64,000 nucleotides of DNA, taken from NCBI RefSeq assembly GCF_023702715.1, contig NZ_CP098480.1, forward strand, positions 2,046,001 to 2,110,000, written 5' to 3'. Positions 28,355-37,510 of this stretch are shown here, one piece after another; within the stretch, counting starts at the first letter, position 1; each line of letters opens with the position of its first letter. This DNA comes from Acinetobacter sp. C32I. Lineage in GTDB: Bacteria; Pseudomonadota; Gammaproteobacteria; Pseudomonadales; Moraxellaceae. The translations under genes were made by a program, and so were the position numbers. The notes below the pieces were generated by a model, which worked only from the letters and a program-made list of their open reading frames with translations, did not search any database and was not told the origin of the DNA.

Positions 28355-30373
28355 TTATTTGACCCGTTGACCTGTAATTTCATTAAAGAAGGCTTTGTTA
28401 TCTGGCTCTCTGCCTAAGAAGTCTTTGACCAGTTGCGCTGCATTCTTTTGACTGCCTTGTGACAAAATCGCCTGACGGTAGCGTTGTCCCACTTCTGGAT
28501 TATTCAGGTTATCGCCAAAAGCAGACAACATATCTAAAGCCAAGACTTCAGACCACATATAGCCATAATAGCCCGCTTGATAGCCCATCAAATGTCCAAA
28601 CTGTCCAGGGAACTCGGTGTTCGGTACATAACCCAATGCGGTTGCCGATTCCATTTTTTTCCAGACATCCATCGGCTGTACTTTGAGTGCATCCGCACCA
28701 TGTAAAGCCATGTCATATTGTGCATATAGGGTTTGACGTGCATAACGCAGACCACGTCCATAATTATGTACCGATTTAAGACGCTCGATTAATGCATCAT
28801 CAACACGCGGACAAGCAGGGTCACAATAATCGGCCACTTTAGATAAGGTTTCTTTACGACGCGCCCACTCTTCATACATTTGTGATGGTGCTTCGACAAA
28901 GTCGCGTTCGACCGAAGTTCCTGACTGAGCTGAATAACGGGTTTTCGATAAAATGCCATGTAGGGCATGACCAAACTCATGTACAAAGGTTTCCAGCTCG
29001 TCACTATTTAAACCTTTGCGGTTAAAGTTGGTGACCAACACTGAAATGGGTTTACGTTTGCTCAGCGTACTGCCGCCATATACCCCCCAGACCGCAGCAT
29101 GCCCGTACTTGCCTTCACGTGGGAATTTATCCATGTATAGACTGCCAAGGACTTCACCTGTTTTTTTATCAGTGACGTCGTAATATTCCACTTCATCTTG
29201 CCATGCACCAACTTTGGCTGGCTTAAATTCGATGCCATAAAGATCAGAAGAAATCGCAAATAGCCACTTTTGTGCGGCTAAGGTTGGGAAATAATCACGC
29301 AGTTTTTCTTGGTCAATTTGGTATTTTTCTTTACGGAGTTTTTCACTCCAATAATTGACATTCCAGCGGTTAATTTCAGCTTTTTCTACCGTTGTGTTCA
29401 AGGTCTTGGCTTTAAATACACGGAGTTCTTGCACTTCTTTTTGCTCAAGGGGTGCAACGACGTTGTGTACATCGGCCAAGAAAGTGTTAACGGTTTTTGG
29501 CGTTTTCGCCATACGTTTCTTTAAGGCCCAATCGGCATAGCTTGGCTGACCAAACAGCTGTGCCAGTTCATAACGTAAGTCGATAATCTGTTTAAGAAGG
29601 ACTAAGTTCTTTTCTGTACCGCGACGTGTAAATGCAGTTTGATAACGTTTGCGTGCAGCATCACTATCAGCCAACTCCATAAAGGGTTGGTACTCTGGAT
29701 ATTCAAAACCTAATAAGTAATTGCCTTTATCATTTTTCTTTAGGCCTGAAATATAACTATCTGGTAAGCCTTTTAGCTCGGCAGGCGTAAATTCTAATTT
29801 TTCTGGGTTATCACGAATATTGCGGGAGAATTCTTGCGAAAGTTTGGTCAATTCATCAAAAATTGTTTTGACCCGTGCTCTTTTTGCAGCGGGGAGCTGT
29901 ACCCCAGTATCTTCAAAGGCATCAAGAATATCTTGGCGGTACTTAGTATCGATTGCATCGTTGGCTTTGATGTTTTTAAAATGTTGGTATAACTTCGGAT
30001 TCTGATAAATTTCGGTTTGTAGTTGATTCAGCTTAACTTCACAATCTTCAGCGGCTTGGCGTAATTTAGCATCTGGATCAACGTTGCTATATAAGCTAAT
30101 CGGCCCAGCAAAATCCTCAAAACTAGCCATCAACTGATCCCACTCCGCCAAGACGGGAGCGGCATCGGATTGCGGTTTGACTGTTTGTTTTTCCAGTTGA
30201 GCAATCCGCTGTTTAAATGTCTGTAAGTTGGCATCGCACCATTGTGCACTTTCACTGGTTTTTAAGATCGGTAACGTGCTTCCGATATTTTCAGCCCAAA
30301 TCCCCTGACTCACTCCTGTAACTGCCATCGATAACAGTCCTAGTGTCGACAACTTCAATATTCTTTTCGCCAT
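28355..30373 (-). CDS. Exported M3-family metallopeptidase (Dcp/OpdA-like)
   Basis: 672 aa. The start MAKRILKLS is chosen because GGAG is 7 nt upstream and a signal peptide follows (LGLLSMAVTG, cleavage near IWA-EN). Earlier in-frame starts overlap the upstream gene. Zinc site HEFGH at His465-Glu466-His469, with the third ligand Glu expected about 25-30 residues later (VEAPSQMYEEW region). M3 enzymes are usually cytoplasmic oligopeptidases or periplasmic Dcp. The signal and the place between binding proteins and permeases argue that it trims peptides in the periplasm before import. Confidence 0.92.
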   Translation of the reverse strand: MAKRILKLSTLGLLSMAVTGVSQGIWAENIGSTLPILKTSESAQWCDANLQTFKQRIAQLEKQTVKPQSDAAPVLAEWDQLMASFEDFAGPISLYSNVDPDAKLRQAAEDCEVKLNQLQTEIYQNPKLYQHFKNIKANDAIDTKYRQDILDAFEDTGVQLPAAKRARVKTIFDELTKLSQEFSRNIRDNPEKLEFTPAELKGLPDSYISGLKKNDKGNYLLGFEYPEYQPFMELADSDAARKRYQTAFTRRGTEKNLVLLKQIIDLRYELAQLFGQPSYADWALKKRMAKTPKTVNTFLADVHNVVAPLEQKEVQELRVFKAKTLNTTVEKAEINRWNVNYWSEKLRKEKYQIDQEKLRDYFPTLAAQKWLFAISSDLYGIEFKPAKVGAWQDEVEYYDVTDKKTGEVLGSLYMDKFPREGKYGHAAVWGVYGGSTLSKRKPISVLVTNFNRKGLNSDELETFVHEFGHALHGILSKTRYSAQSGTSVERDFVEAPSQMYEEWARRKETLSKVADYCDPACPRVDDALIERLKSVHNYGRGLRYARQTLYAQYDMALHGADALKVQPMDVWKKMESATALGYVPNTEFPGQFGHLMGYQAGYYGYMWSEVLALDMLSAFGDNLNNPEVGQRYRQAILSQGSQKNAAQLVKDFLGREPDNKAFFNEITGQRVK

Positions 30374-30399
30374 GCGCTTTCTCCAATTTAATCTGTTTG

Positions 30400-32217
30400 T
30401 TATTTCTTGTCTTGAATATCGATATACATCCATTCTGCTGGCAGAACAGGGTGTTTTTTATAACCAATCACACGCGGTTGCGCGACCACGGTGCGGTAAC
30501 GGGTCGACATAAATTGTACGGGCGAATAAAACTCTAACAACCGTGACATTTTGCGATACAACATATCGCGCTCAGGACCATCCTCAAGTCTCAAGGATTG
30601 CTCATAGAGACGGTCATATTCGGGTAATTTGAAGCAGGTATGATTGGTTGCATGAATATTTTTGCCATAAAACAACTGCACAAAATTATCTGCGTCAGGA
30701 TAATCTGCAATCCAAGCCGAAGCCTTAAACATGGTTTTACATTGTTTCTCCGCTTTTAGACCTTCCGCAAAAGGAACAGGCTTCGACACCATATTAATTT
30801 TAATATTGGTTAAATCTTTCTTGAGTAACTCGGCCATTTGCATACTTCGTGCGCTGCTGGTCGATGGCATAAACTCAATTACTAAAGGCTTGCCATCAGG
30901 TAGAGTTCGCCAACCATCCGGACCTACTTTGTAGTTGTAGCGATCCAATAGCAAATTGGCTGCCTTTACAGAATAAGGAATACTGCTTTTATAATTTGGA
31001 TCATGCCCTGCTACACCATATGGAATCGGTGATTCTAATTTTTGGGCATTGCCTTTGGCTAAAATCGTAATAAATTTTTCTTTGGAAATTGCCATAGACA
31101 TGGCACGGCGTAGTGCAATCTTATCTTTGCTAAAACCACCTACTACGGGGTTTTGGATATTCCAATACAAATAATCAATCGAAGGATCTGAGATACGAGA
31201 CAGTTGGATGCCCTTCTTGGCAAGTTCAGGTTTTAATGAACCATCGGATTGCAAAGCCTGTGCAGGTAATTCACCATCAAGTGTAAATAAATCCAAACCA
31301 TCTTTTTGGAATGATAGCCAACCCGATTGTGATTCTTCAATGACTTGAATATCGACCACACCAATTTGTGGCATTTTTTTGCCTTGCATCTGTTGTACGA
31401 TTTTTTGATCTTCAGGAGTGCTGGCCTTAAAGTCCCATGTAAAACCACGATAGTCTGGATTTGCCTTCAATATAATCCGTGAACCTGGTGTCCAATGTGA
31501 CAGTATATAAGGACCTGTTCCCACAGGCCGTCCCATCACATAGCCCGCCTTATCCCGATATTTTTCAATCACCTCTCGTGCCACTGCACCCGTGGGTTGA
31601 TGTGCCAACAGCATCGGAAAATTATGATTCGGTTCTTTTAAACGAATGACCAAAGTATAACGATCTGGTGTTTGTATCCCAGCCATCGGCTGATCGTAAT
31701 TAAATTTTCCTGTTTTACTGGCTTGTTGAATAAAAGGTTCTATTCCCACAATTTTATCTTCGAACAACCAGCTGTTCGGAGAATGCAAATTCGGATCAAG
31801 TAAACGTTTGAATGAATACGCATAATCCGCAGCGGTGAGCTCACGTGGCTTGCCTTTAAATGCAGGATCAGGGGTGAAATAAATCCCTTTCTGAATCCGA
31901 ATGGTATAGGTCAACCCATCCGCACTCACTTCAGGTAAGGCCACTGCCGTTTTCGGTACCAACTTGGCGGGCGAAGCTAAATAATCATAGGTATAGAGCG
32001 TTTCAAAAATCGAATACAAGATATGTGCTGAATATAGATCTTGTGTCGCTACGGGATCAAATCCTGTTTCTGCCACTGGAAAGGCATAGCGTAAGACTTT
32101 TTTAGGATCGGCTGGGTTTTTCGCTTCTGCAAGCGAGCCCCCAAAACTCAGTGTTGTCCCCAGTAGCAGTGCCAGACAGCTCCGTTGCATCGAAAGTTTT
32201 AAATTTTGCTTCATCAT
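30400..32217 (-). CDS. Extracellular peptide-binding protein (SBP family 5), copy B
   Basis: 605 aa. N-terminal signal peptide (CLALLLGTTLSFGGSLAEA). The family-5 lobes are recognisable from LRYAFPVAETGFDP, YTIRIQKGIYFTPDPAFKG and VGTGPYILSHWTPGSRI to FVQLFYGKNIHATNHTC near the C-terminus. It is paralogous to the next gene, sharing FTPDPAFKGKPREL/FTDDPAFKGKRREL and ANPDYRGF. The ends of the two genes are only 11 bp apart. Likely binds oligopeptides in the periplasm. Confidence 0.9.
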   Translation of the reverse strand: MMKQNLKLSMQRSCLALLLGTTLSFGGSLAEAKNPADPKKVLRYAFPVAETGFDPVATQDLYSAHILYSIFETLYTYDYLASPAKLVPKTAVALPEVSADGLTYTIRIQKGIYFTPDPAFKGKPRELTAADYAYSFKRLLDPNLHSPNSWLFEDKIVGIEPFIQQASKTGKFNYDQPMAGIQTPDRYTLVIRLKEPNHNFPMLLAHQPTGAVAREVIEKYRDKAGYVMGRPVGTGPYILSHWTPGSRIILKANPDYRGFTWDFKASTPEDQKIVQQMQGKKMPQIGVVDIQVIEESQSGWLSFQKDGLDLFTLDGELPAQALQSDGSLKPELAKKGIQLSRISDPSIDYLYWNIQNPVVGGFSKDKIALRRAMSMAISKEKFITILAKGNAQKLESPIPYGVAGHDPNYKSSIPYSVKAANLLLDRYNYKVGPDGWRTLPDGKPLVIEFMPSTSSARSMQMAELLKKDLTNIKINMVSKPVPFAEGLKAEKQCKTMFKASAWIADYPDADNFVQLFYGKNIHATNHTCFKLPEYDRLYEQSLRLEDGPERDMLYRKMSRLLEFYSPVQFMSTRYRTVVAQPRVIGYKKHPVLPAEWMYIDIQDKK

Positions 32218-32228
32218 AAACGCATCAC

Positions 32229-34025
32229 TTATTTTTGATTTGGTGAAACAATATCTAAGTATTGCCAGTTGGTATTCATAATTGGATGAGCTTTAAATCC
32301 CTGCACCTCAGGTTGAATCAACCAGTTCCGAATCCGTGTATCTTGTAAAATCCACGTTCCATCTGCTTCAATTTGGCGACTCATTTTTTCATAGAATGGC
32401 ATACGTTTTTCAGGGGCTTGCTGCATCGCCTGTTTATATAAATTGTCATAAGCAGCTGACTGATAACAGGATTGATTACCACGACCAACATTCGGACCAT
32501 AAAGCAATTGCGTGAAATTTTCACCCTCTGGATAATCCGCATGCCATGCTCCACTCCACATCATGTATTGACACTGGGTTGCGGCTTTTAAGTTATCGGC
32601 AAAATTACTGACTTTAAAGTCTGCCCGAATCCCGATTACATCTAGATTTTTCTTCCACAATTCAGAATACATCACGGAAGCTGTACCACTCTCGGTATTT
32701 ATTTTTAAGGTTAAAGGCTTGCCATTGGGCAGATTACGATAGCCATCTGGGCCTTTTTTATAGCCGAAATGATTCAGTAATTTATTGGCTAGTACAGGAT
32801 TGTAACCAATGCTACTGCGATAATTCGGGTTATGACCATTAATGCCTGCAGGTACCAGCATTTCAGCCTTAACGGCCTGACCTTTTCTTAAGATACGAAT
32901 ATATTCATTGACATTAAAAGACATGGCGATGGCACGTCTTAACGCAATTTTATCTAGGCTATTCCCACCAACAACAGGATCACGCATATTCAACATTGAA
33001 TAGGTGATCTCTGCCTCTTTATTGGCATACAAACGTATACCCTGCTTTTGCATTTCTGCTTTTAACTGATTATTTTGATCAAGCACTTTAGGAATTGCAC
33101 TTGAAGTGACCTTATCAAAATCCAGTTGTTTGGACTGAAAAGCGAGCCAACGTGATTGTTCTTCTTCGATAATGCTGATATTGACTTTGCCAATTTGCGG
33201 CATTTGCTTGCCACTCATTTCTTTAACCAGCTGGTTATCCCACGCCGTACCTGTCGATTTAAAATTCCAGACAAAACCGCGATAATCAGGATTTGCAACT
33301 AATTCGATCTTGCTGCGGGGTACATATTTGCTCAGCATATAAGGCCCTGTTCCCACAGGATGCATGGCTAAACGATCTTTATAGTATTCAACCACTTCCC
33401 GTGCAGTCGCACCAAAGGTACTATAGGCCAAAATATAAGGGAAATTATAATCAGGTTGCGTCAAGGTAAATTGAATCGTATATTTATCCAGTGCTTTAAC
33501 GCCGTCAATCTTGGCATCATAGTTAAATGTGCCCGTTTTTTTGGCTTGGTCCACCAGTGCATTTGCACCAACAATTTTATTATCAATAAAAGAAAATGCT
33601 GAGGCATGATTTTTAGGATCTAATATCCGCTTAATGGAATAAACATAATCCTCTGCAACCAGCTCTCTGCGTTTACCTTTAAATGCAGGATCATCGGTAA
33701 AATAAATCCCTGGCTTTATTTTAAATATATAAACCTGACCATTTTTTTCAATCACAGGTAGGCTTTCTGCTGTAGATGGAACCAATTTTACTGGGTTAGC
33801 GAGATAATCGTATTGAAGCAATCTTTCAAAAATTACATCGGCCACATTTCCGCTGTAAAAATTAAAAGTTTTAACCATATCAAAACCATCATCTGGGGCT
33901 TCAAAAGCAACACGGAGTACTTTATCTGCCTGAGCAGGTGTTTTTGCATACCCCATCGGCATAAATGCAATAACGGTTGATAATACAGTGACCGTAAAAA
34001 AAGTTGACTTCAAATCAGTGCTCAC
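32229..34025 (-). CDS. Extracellular peptide-binding protein (SBP family 5), copy A
   Basis: 598 aa from a GTG start; the signal peptide runs through FMPMGYA. Same architecture as copy B: LRVAFEAPDDGFD, IKPGIYFTDDPAFKG, HPVGTGPYMLSKYVP and FTQLLYGPNVGRGNQSC. First gene of the leftward operon. A near-consensus sigma54 promoter lies about 165 bp upstream on this strand. Two tandem paralogous binding proteins served by a single permease pair suggest two ligand classes. Confidence 0.9.
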   Translation of the reverse strand: MSTDLKSTFFTVTVLSTVIAFMPMGYAKTPAQADKVLRVAFEAPDDGFDMVKTFNFYSGNVADVIFERLLQYDYLANPVKLVPSTAESLPVIEKNGQVYIFKIKPGIYFTDDPAFKGKRRELVAEDYVYSIKRILDPKNHASAFSFIDNKIVGANALVDQAKKTGTFNYDAKIDGVKALDKYTIQFTLTQPDYNFPYILAYSTFGATAREVVEYYKDRLAMHPVGTGPYMLSKYVPRSKIELVANPDYRGFVWNFKSTGTAWDNQLVKEMSGKQMPQIGKVNISIIEEEQSRWLAFQSKQLDFDKVTSSAIPKVLDQNNQLKAEMQKQGIRLYANKEAEITYSMLNMRDPVVGGNSLDKIALRRAIAMSFNVNEYIRILRKGQAVKAEMLVPAGINGHNPNYRSSIGYNPVLANKLLNHFGYKKGPDGYRNLPNGKPLTLKINTESGTASVMYSELWKKNLDVIGIRADFKVSNFADNLKAATQCQYMMWSGAWHADYPEGENFTQLLYGPNVGRGNQSCYQSAAYDNLYKQAMQQAPEKRMPFYEKMSRQIEADGTWILQDTRIRNWLIQPEVQGFKAHPIMNTNWQYLDIVSPNQK

Positions 34026-34198
34026 ATCATCGTTTTTTAATAAATACTAGACTTTTGCATAGCATTCAACACTACAACCGTTTCCCTTTCAGCGTGTCTC
34101 ATTCCAACTTTTTATTAAAAAATCATTTGTTTAATGATGTTTTACCAGTTGGAAAAATTAAGTTAAAAGAAAAACCCCTTAAAGATCGAAAATTACCT

Positions 34199-34214
34199 TG
34201 CTAATTTCATGCCA
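34199..34214 (-). promoter_or_regulatory. Candidate sigma54 promoter for the peptide-import operon
   Basis: Minus strand reads TGGCAT-GAAAT-TAGCA against consensus TGGCAC-N5-TTGCA/T: two mismatches, but the essential GG and GC dinucleotides are present at exact spacing. Start of transcription would be near 34188. Confidence 0.5.
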
Positions 34215-34308
34215 CTTTTCAAATAAAAAAATTATGTTTAATTTTTAATCAAAACGTATTCTTAGCAGGTCTAGTTTTCACGCATCTTAAATAAAAGTAA
34301 CTTTATGC

Positions 34309-34393
34309 CAAATCATATTTTTATATATTATTTTCCATTTCAATGAAATAAAAATAATAAACCATATGTTTTATAACAACAAAATATGATTTG
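34309..34393. promoter_or_regulatory. 13-bp perfect inverted repeat, candidate enhancer site
   Basis: CAAATCATATTTT at 34309-34321 and its exact reverse complement at 34381-34393, with 59 bp between. A smaller palindrome ATTTC-AAT-GAAAT lies inside (34337-34349). Distances of about 95 and 210 bp to the two flanking sigma54-type promoters suit an activator site shared by both operons. Confidence 0.4.
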
Positions 34394-34601
34394 CACCATA
34401 AAAAAGCAAAAATAAAACTTTATGATTCATTTTAATGCATTACAAAACCATACCTTATTTGGAACTTTATGTTAACCAATCCACATTTAAAATTATTTCA
34501 ACATTTTTAATATTTAGTAAAAATATGAAAAGCTTATATATAAAAACTAAAACACTTTTACACATTTTATTCTACATTAAGCGAAATCTAAAAATAGGGT
34601 T

Positions 34602-34617
34602 TGGCACAGCTCTTGCT
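34602..34617 (+). promoter_or_regulatory. Consensus sigma54 (-24/-12) promoter for the TonB-dependent receptor
   Basis: TGGCAC-AGCTC-TTGCT matches the sigma54 consensus TGGCAC-N5-TTGCW at every defined position. Transcription would start near 34628, giving a leader of about 45 nt before the receptor ATG. Confidence 0.78.
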
Positions 34618-34672
34618 AAAACGGATTTATTGAATTTTTAGAGTGGCAATCCATTTAGGGGTTAAATAATCA

Positions 34673-37357
34673 ATGAAAAAAGCCAACTTCGCTCAACCAA
34701 GTGCTCTGCCAAAAGCGAGCAAAAAGATGCTTAAACTCAGTACGCTCAGTTTAAGTATGCTGTGTTTAACCATGGTTCATGCTGCTGAGGCCGAATCGCC
34801 TTCCGAGGAAAAAGCAGCCAAAGTCGTAAAAGTTGCGGTTACAGGTTCATCCATCAAAGGCGTTGCAGCACAGAGTGCTTCACCGATTACCATTGTCAAA
34901 GTGGATGAAATTCTAAAACAAGGGGTCACAACAACCGAAGAAGCACTCTCAAAAATTACAGCCAATCAATCAAATTTTGTCACGGCTTCAAATGTAGGAA
35001 CCAGTAAAACACAAGGATCTGCTGCAAATTTAAGGGGAATTGGTGCCAACAAGACCTTGGTTTTGCTCAATGGTCGTCGTTTGGCAGCCAATGCCTATGA
35101 CAGCGGTGTGACCAATTTAAATATCATTCCACTGGCGATGCTTGATCGTATTGAAGTGCTGAAAGATGGCGCATCAGCGATCTATGGTACCGATGCGATT
35201 GGCGGTGTAGTCAACTTTATTACTAAAAAACAATTTAGCGGTTTAAATTTCAGTGCCGACTATCAAAAACCAGAACAAACAGGTGGCGAGCAACAAAACT
35301 ATTCCATCTTTGGTGGTTATGGTGATTTAGAAGAAAATGGATTCAATGTTTTCGGGGTTGTTGATTATCGACGTGGTGACGAAGTCATGGCAAAAGACCG
35401 TAAGGTCAGCCGTCGTGGGGGTGTATTACCCGAATTAGGTGTCAATCGAACCAGTAGTGGTTCTTTCCCGGCAAATTTATACGATACAGAGACAGGTACA
35501 TTCGGCAGTCCTTATGCCAAAACAGGATGTGGCGATAATCCGCTATTCTTCAGTAATGATGGAGTGACCTGCCGTTATAACAGTCAAGCTGTGATTGGCA
35601 TTATTCCAAAAACAGAAGACGTTTCTGTCATGGGTCGTGTAACCGCAAAAATTAATGATCATTTCAATGCGATTGGTGAGTACGTTTACGCACGTAGTGA
35701 AGTGACCACATCCGTAGCACCTGACGTATTTTTTGACTTACCGATGAACCCATCAAGCAAATATTATCCTGGGAATGGTATTACACCTACCATGGATAAT
35801 GTCAGTGGTCCACTAGAATTATATTTACGTTCACAAGCAGGCAATCGTATCAGCAATAGCGTGAATGATTCACACCGGATTTTTGCTGGTCTTGAAGGTG
35901 ATGCGTATGGTTGGGATATTAATACTGGCGTAACCTATGCCCGTAGTAATGCTGCAGATAACGTTTTAAATGGTTATCTTAATTACAATAAAACCGCTGC
36001 AGCATTATTAGATGGCACTCTCAACCCCTTTGGTGCACAAAGCTCAGCCGATGGTGATGTATGGAATGGCTTAAGCGTTAAAGGTAAATATCTAGATGCT
36101 AAATTAGACTCAACTACAGTCGATTTCACTGCAAGCCGCCCGATCTATACATTACCAGCTGGTGATGTCGGTTTTGCTGTTGGTGCAAGTTATCGCCGTG
36201 ATGATTGGCAATCGAAGACACTGGCTGAAATTGCAAGTGTTGCACCAAGTACAGGAGTCGATCCAAATGAACCCGTAAATGAAGGTTCACGCAATATCAA
36301 AGCTGTTTTCACAGAATTACATATCCCTTTGCATAAAACTTTAGAAGCTCAGCTTGCAGCTCGATATGATGATTACAGTGATTTTGGTGATACCTTTAAT
36401 CCCAAATTCTCCCTTCGTTGGGAACCAATCAAACAGTTAATGTTTAGAACAAGCTATACCAAAGGTTTTAGAGCACCGACATTACAAGAAATGCATTCAC
36501 CTAAATCCGTCACCAATACAGCTGCAACGTATAATGATCCGCTACTTTGCCCTGGTGGTGTTCCAGCAGCGGGTGCATTACCTGCACGTGACTGTGGTAT
36601 GCAATTTGATCGACAAAATGGTGGTAACCAAAACCTAGAGCCTGAAAAATCAGATTCATTTACCGCTGGCATGGTATTTGAGCCCATCAAAAACTTGGTC
36701 TTCACGCTCGATTATTTCGATATCAAAGTCAAAAATCAGATTACCACTATTTCAGAGACTGCCATTTTTGCTGACCCTGTGAAATATGCAGATAAATTCA
36801 TCCGTAATGCAGATGGCTCGCTGAACTATATCAATACAACCAATCAAAATTTAGGTGGTATCAAAACCTCAGGATTTGATGTCGGTGCAGCTTGGCGCTC
36901 TCCAATGACCAGCACAGGCCAATTTGGTCTCAGTATTGATGGTACTTATGTAACAGATTACCAATACCAAGAAAACAAAGGCATGCCATGGGTTGGTGTT
37001 GCTGGAAGCTATGCAGGCTTGGATTATCAGGCAATCGTTTTACGCTGGAAACATACAGCTAATTTAGATTGGCGCTATGAGAACTGGGCACTCAACTTAC
37101 AGCAAAACTTCTCTAAAGGTTATAAAGACCAAAACTCTAATGGGCAAGACCATTCTGTAGGCGACTATACCACTTATAACCTTTCAGGCACTTATAAAGG
37201 TTTCAAGAATCTAGAACTCACACTTGGTCTTAAAAATATGTTTGATGCTGAACCACCGGCTTCAAATGTCGTCGATAACTTCCAAATGGGTTATGACCCG
37301 CGTTATGCAGATGCTGTTGGTCGTAGCTATTTCGTTCGCGGTACCTATAAATTTTAA
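34673..37357 (+). CDS. TonB-dependent outer-membrane receptor
   Basis: 894 aa. A long signal peptide with LSTLSLSMLCLTMV is cleaved near VHAAEA. A likely TonB box KVVKVAVTG sits at about residues 50-58. The plug domain carries NLRGIGANKTLVLLNGRRL and DRIEVLKDGASAIYGTDAIGGVVNFITK. The barrel ends in Phe (RSYFVRGTYKF), with FRTSYTKGFRAPTLQEMHSP and a late KTSGFDVGAA motif. The GSSIKG start and size resemble the large receptors of peptide or oligomer uptake rather than a specific siderophore receptor; the ligand is unknown. TAGGGG lies 11 nt upstream. It is divergent from peptide import genes and followed by its own TonB system. Confidence 0.92.
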   Translation: MKKANFAQPSALPKASKKMLKLSTLSLSMLCLTMVHAAEAESPSEEKAAKVVKVAVTGSSIKGVAAQSASPITIVKVDEILKQGVTTTEEALSKITANQSNFVTASNVGTSKTQGSAANLRGIGANKTLVLLNGRRLAANAYDSGVTNLNIIPLAMLDRIEVLKDGASAIYGTDAIGGVVNFITKKQFSGLNFSADYQKPEQTGGEQQNYSIFGGYGDLEENGFNVFGVVDYRRGDEVMAKDRKVSRRGGVLPELGVNRTSSGSFPANLYDTETGTFGSPYAKTGCGDNPLFFSNDGVTCRYNSQAVIGIIPKTEDVSVMGRVTAKINDHFNAIGEYVYARSEVTTSVAPDVFFDLPMNPSSKYYPGNGITPTMDNVSGPLELYLRSQAGNRISNSVNDSHRIFAGLEGDAYGWDINTGVTYARSNAADNVLNGYLNYNKTAAALLDGTLNPFGAQSSADGDVWNGLSVKGKYLDAKLDSTTVDFTASRPIYTLPAGDVGFAVGASYRRDDWQSKTLAEIASVAPSTGVDPNEPVNEGSRNIKAVFTELHIPLHKTLEAQLAARYDDYSDFGDTFNPKFSLRWEPIKQLMFRTSYTKGFRAPTLQEMHSPKSVTNTAATYNDPLLCPGGVPAAGALPARDCGMQFDRQNGGNQNLEPEKSDSFTAGMVFEPIKNLVFTLDYFDIKVKNQITTISETAIFADPVKYADKFIRNADGSLNYINTTNQNLGGIKTSGFDVGAAWRSPMTSTGQFGLSIDGTYVTDYQYQENKGMPWVGVAGSYAGLDYQAIVLRWKHTANLDWRYENWALNLQQNFSKGYKDQNSNGQDHSVGDYTTYNLSGTYKGFKNLELTLGLKNMFDAEPPASNVVDNFQMGYDPRYADAVGRSYFVRGTYKF

Positions 37358-37365
37358 TGCGTTTC

Positions 37366-37401
37366 ATCACTACGGCATGAATATTGTTCTGTCGTAGTGA
37401 T
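37366..37401 (+). other. Inverted repeat between receptor gene and tonB
   Basis: ATCACTACG (37366-37374) and CGTAGTGAT (37393-37401) can pair with an 18-nt loop, 9 bp after the receptor stop. There is no T-run, so it may be a processing or stability hairpin or a protein site rather than a terminator. Confidence 0.4.
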
Positions 37402-37510
37402 TCACCGTAATCCTCTGTTTCATCACATTCCAAGCGGTTGTTGTCAGTCTAAATCGATATAAGCCGCCCCTAATGGATATGAATTACTGATTACAATTTC
37501 AGGAGTATTT

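Larger units (their letters stand above)
34026..34672. other. 647-bp AT-rich divergent regulatory region without a gene
   Basis: Lies between the leftward peptide-import operon and the rightward receptor/TonB operon. Short open frames here are very AT-rich and lack ribosome-binding sites, so I do not call them. It holds two sigma54-type promoter matches facing outward and a 13-bp perfect inverted repeat, listed separately. I see no Fur box. Confidence 0.7.

Noticed and set aside
34435..34641. 68-aa frame in the divergent regulatory region
   Set aside because: Composition follows the AT-rich background, there is no ribosome-binding site, and it overlaps the sigma54 promoter.
34026..34672. Fur box upstream of the TonB-dependent receptor
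   Set aside because: I looked for GATAATGATAATCATTATC-like 19-mers and saw none; AT-rich stretches here lack the hexamer pattern.
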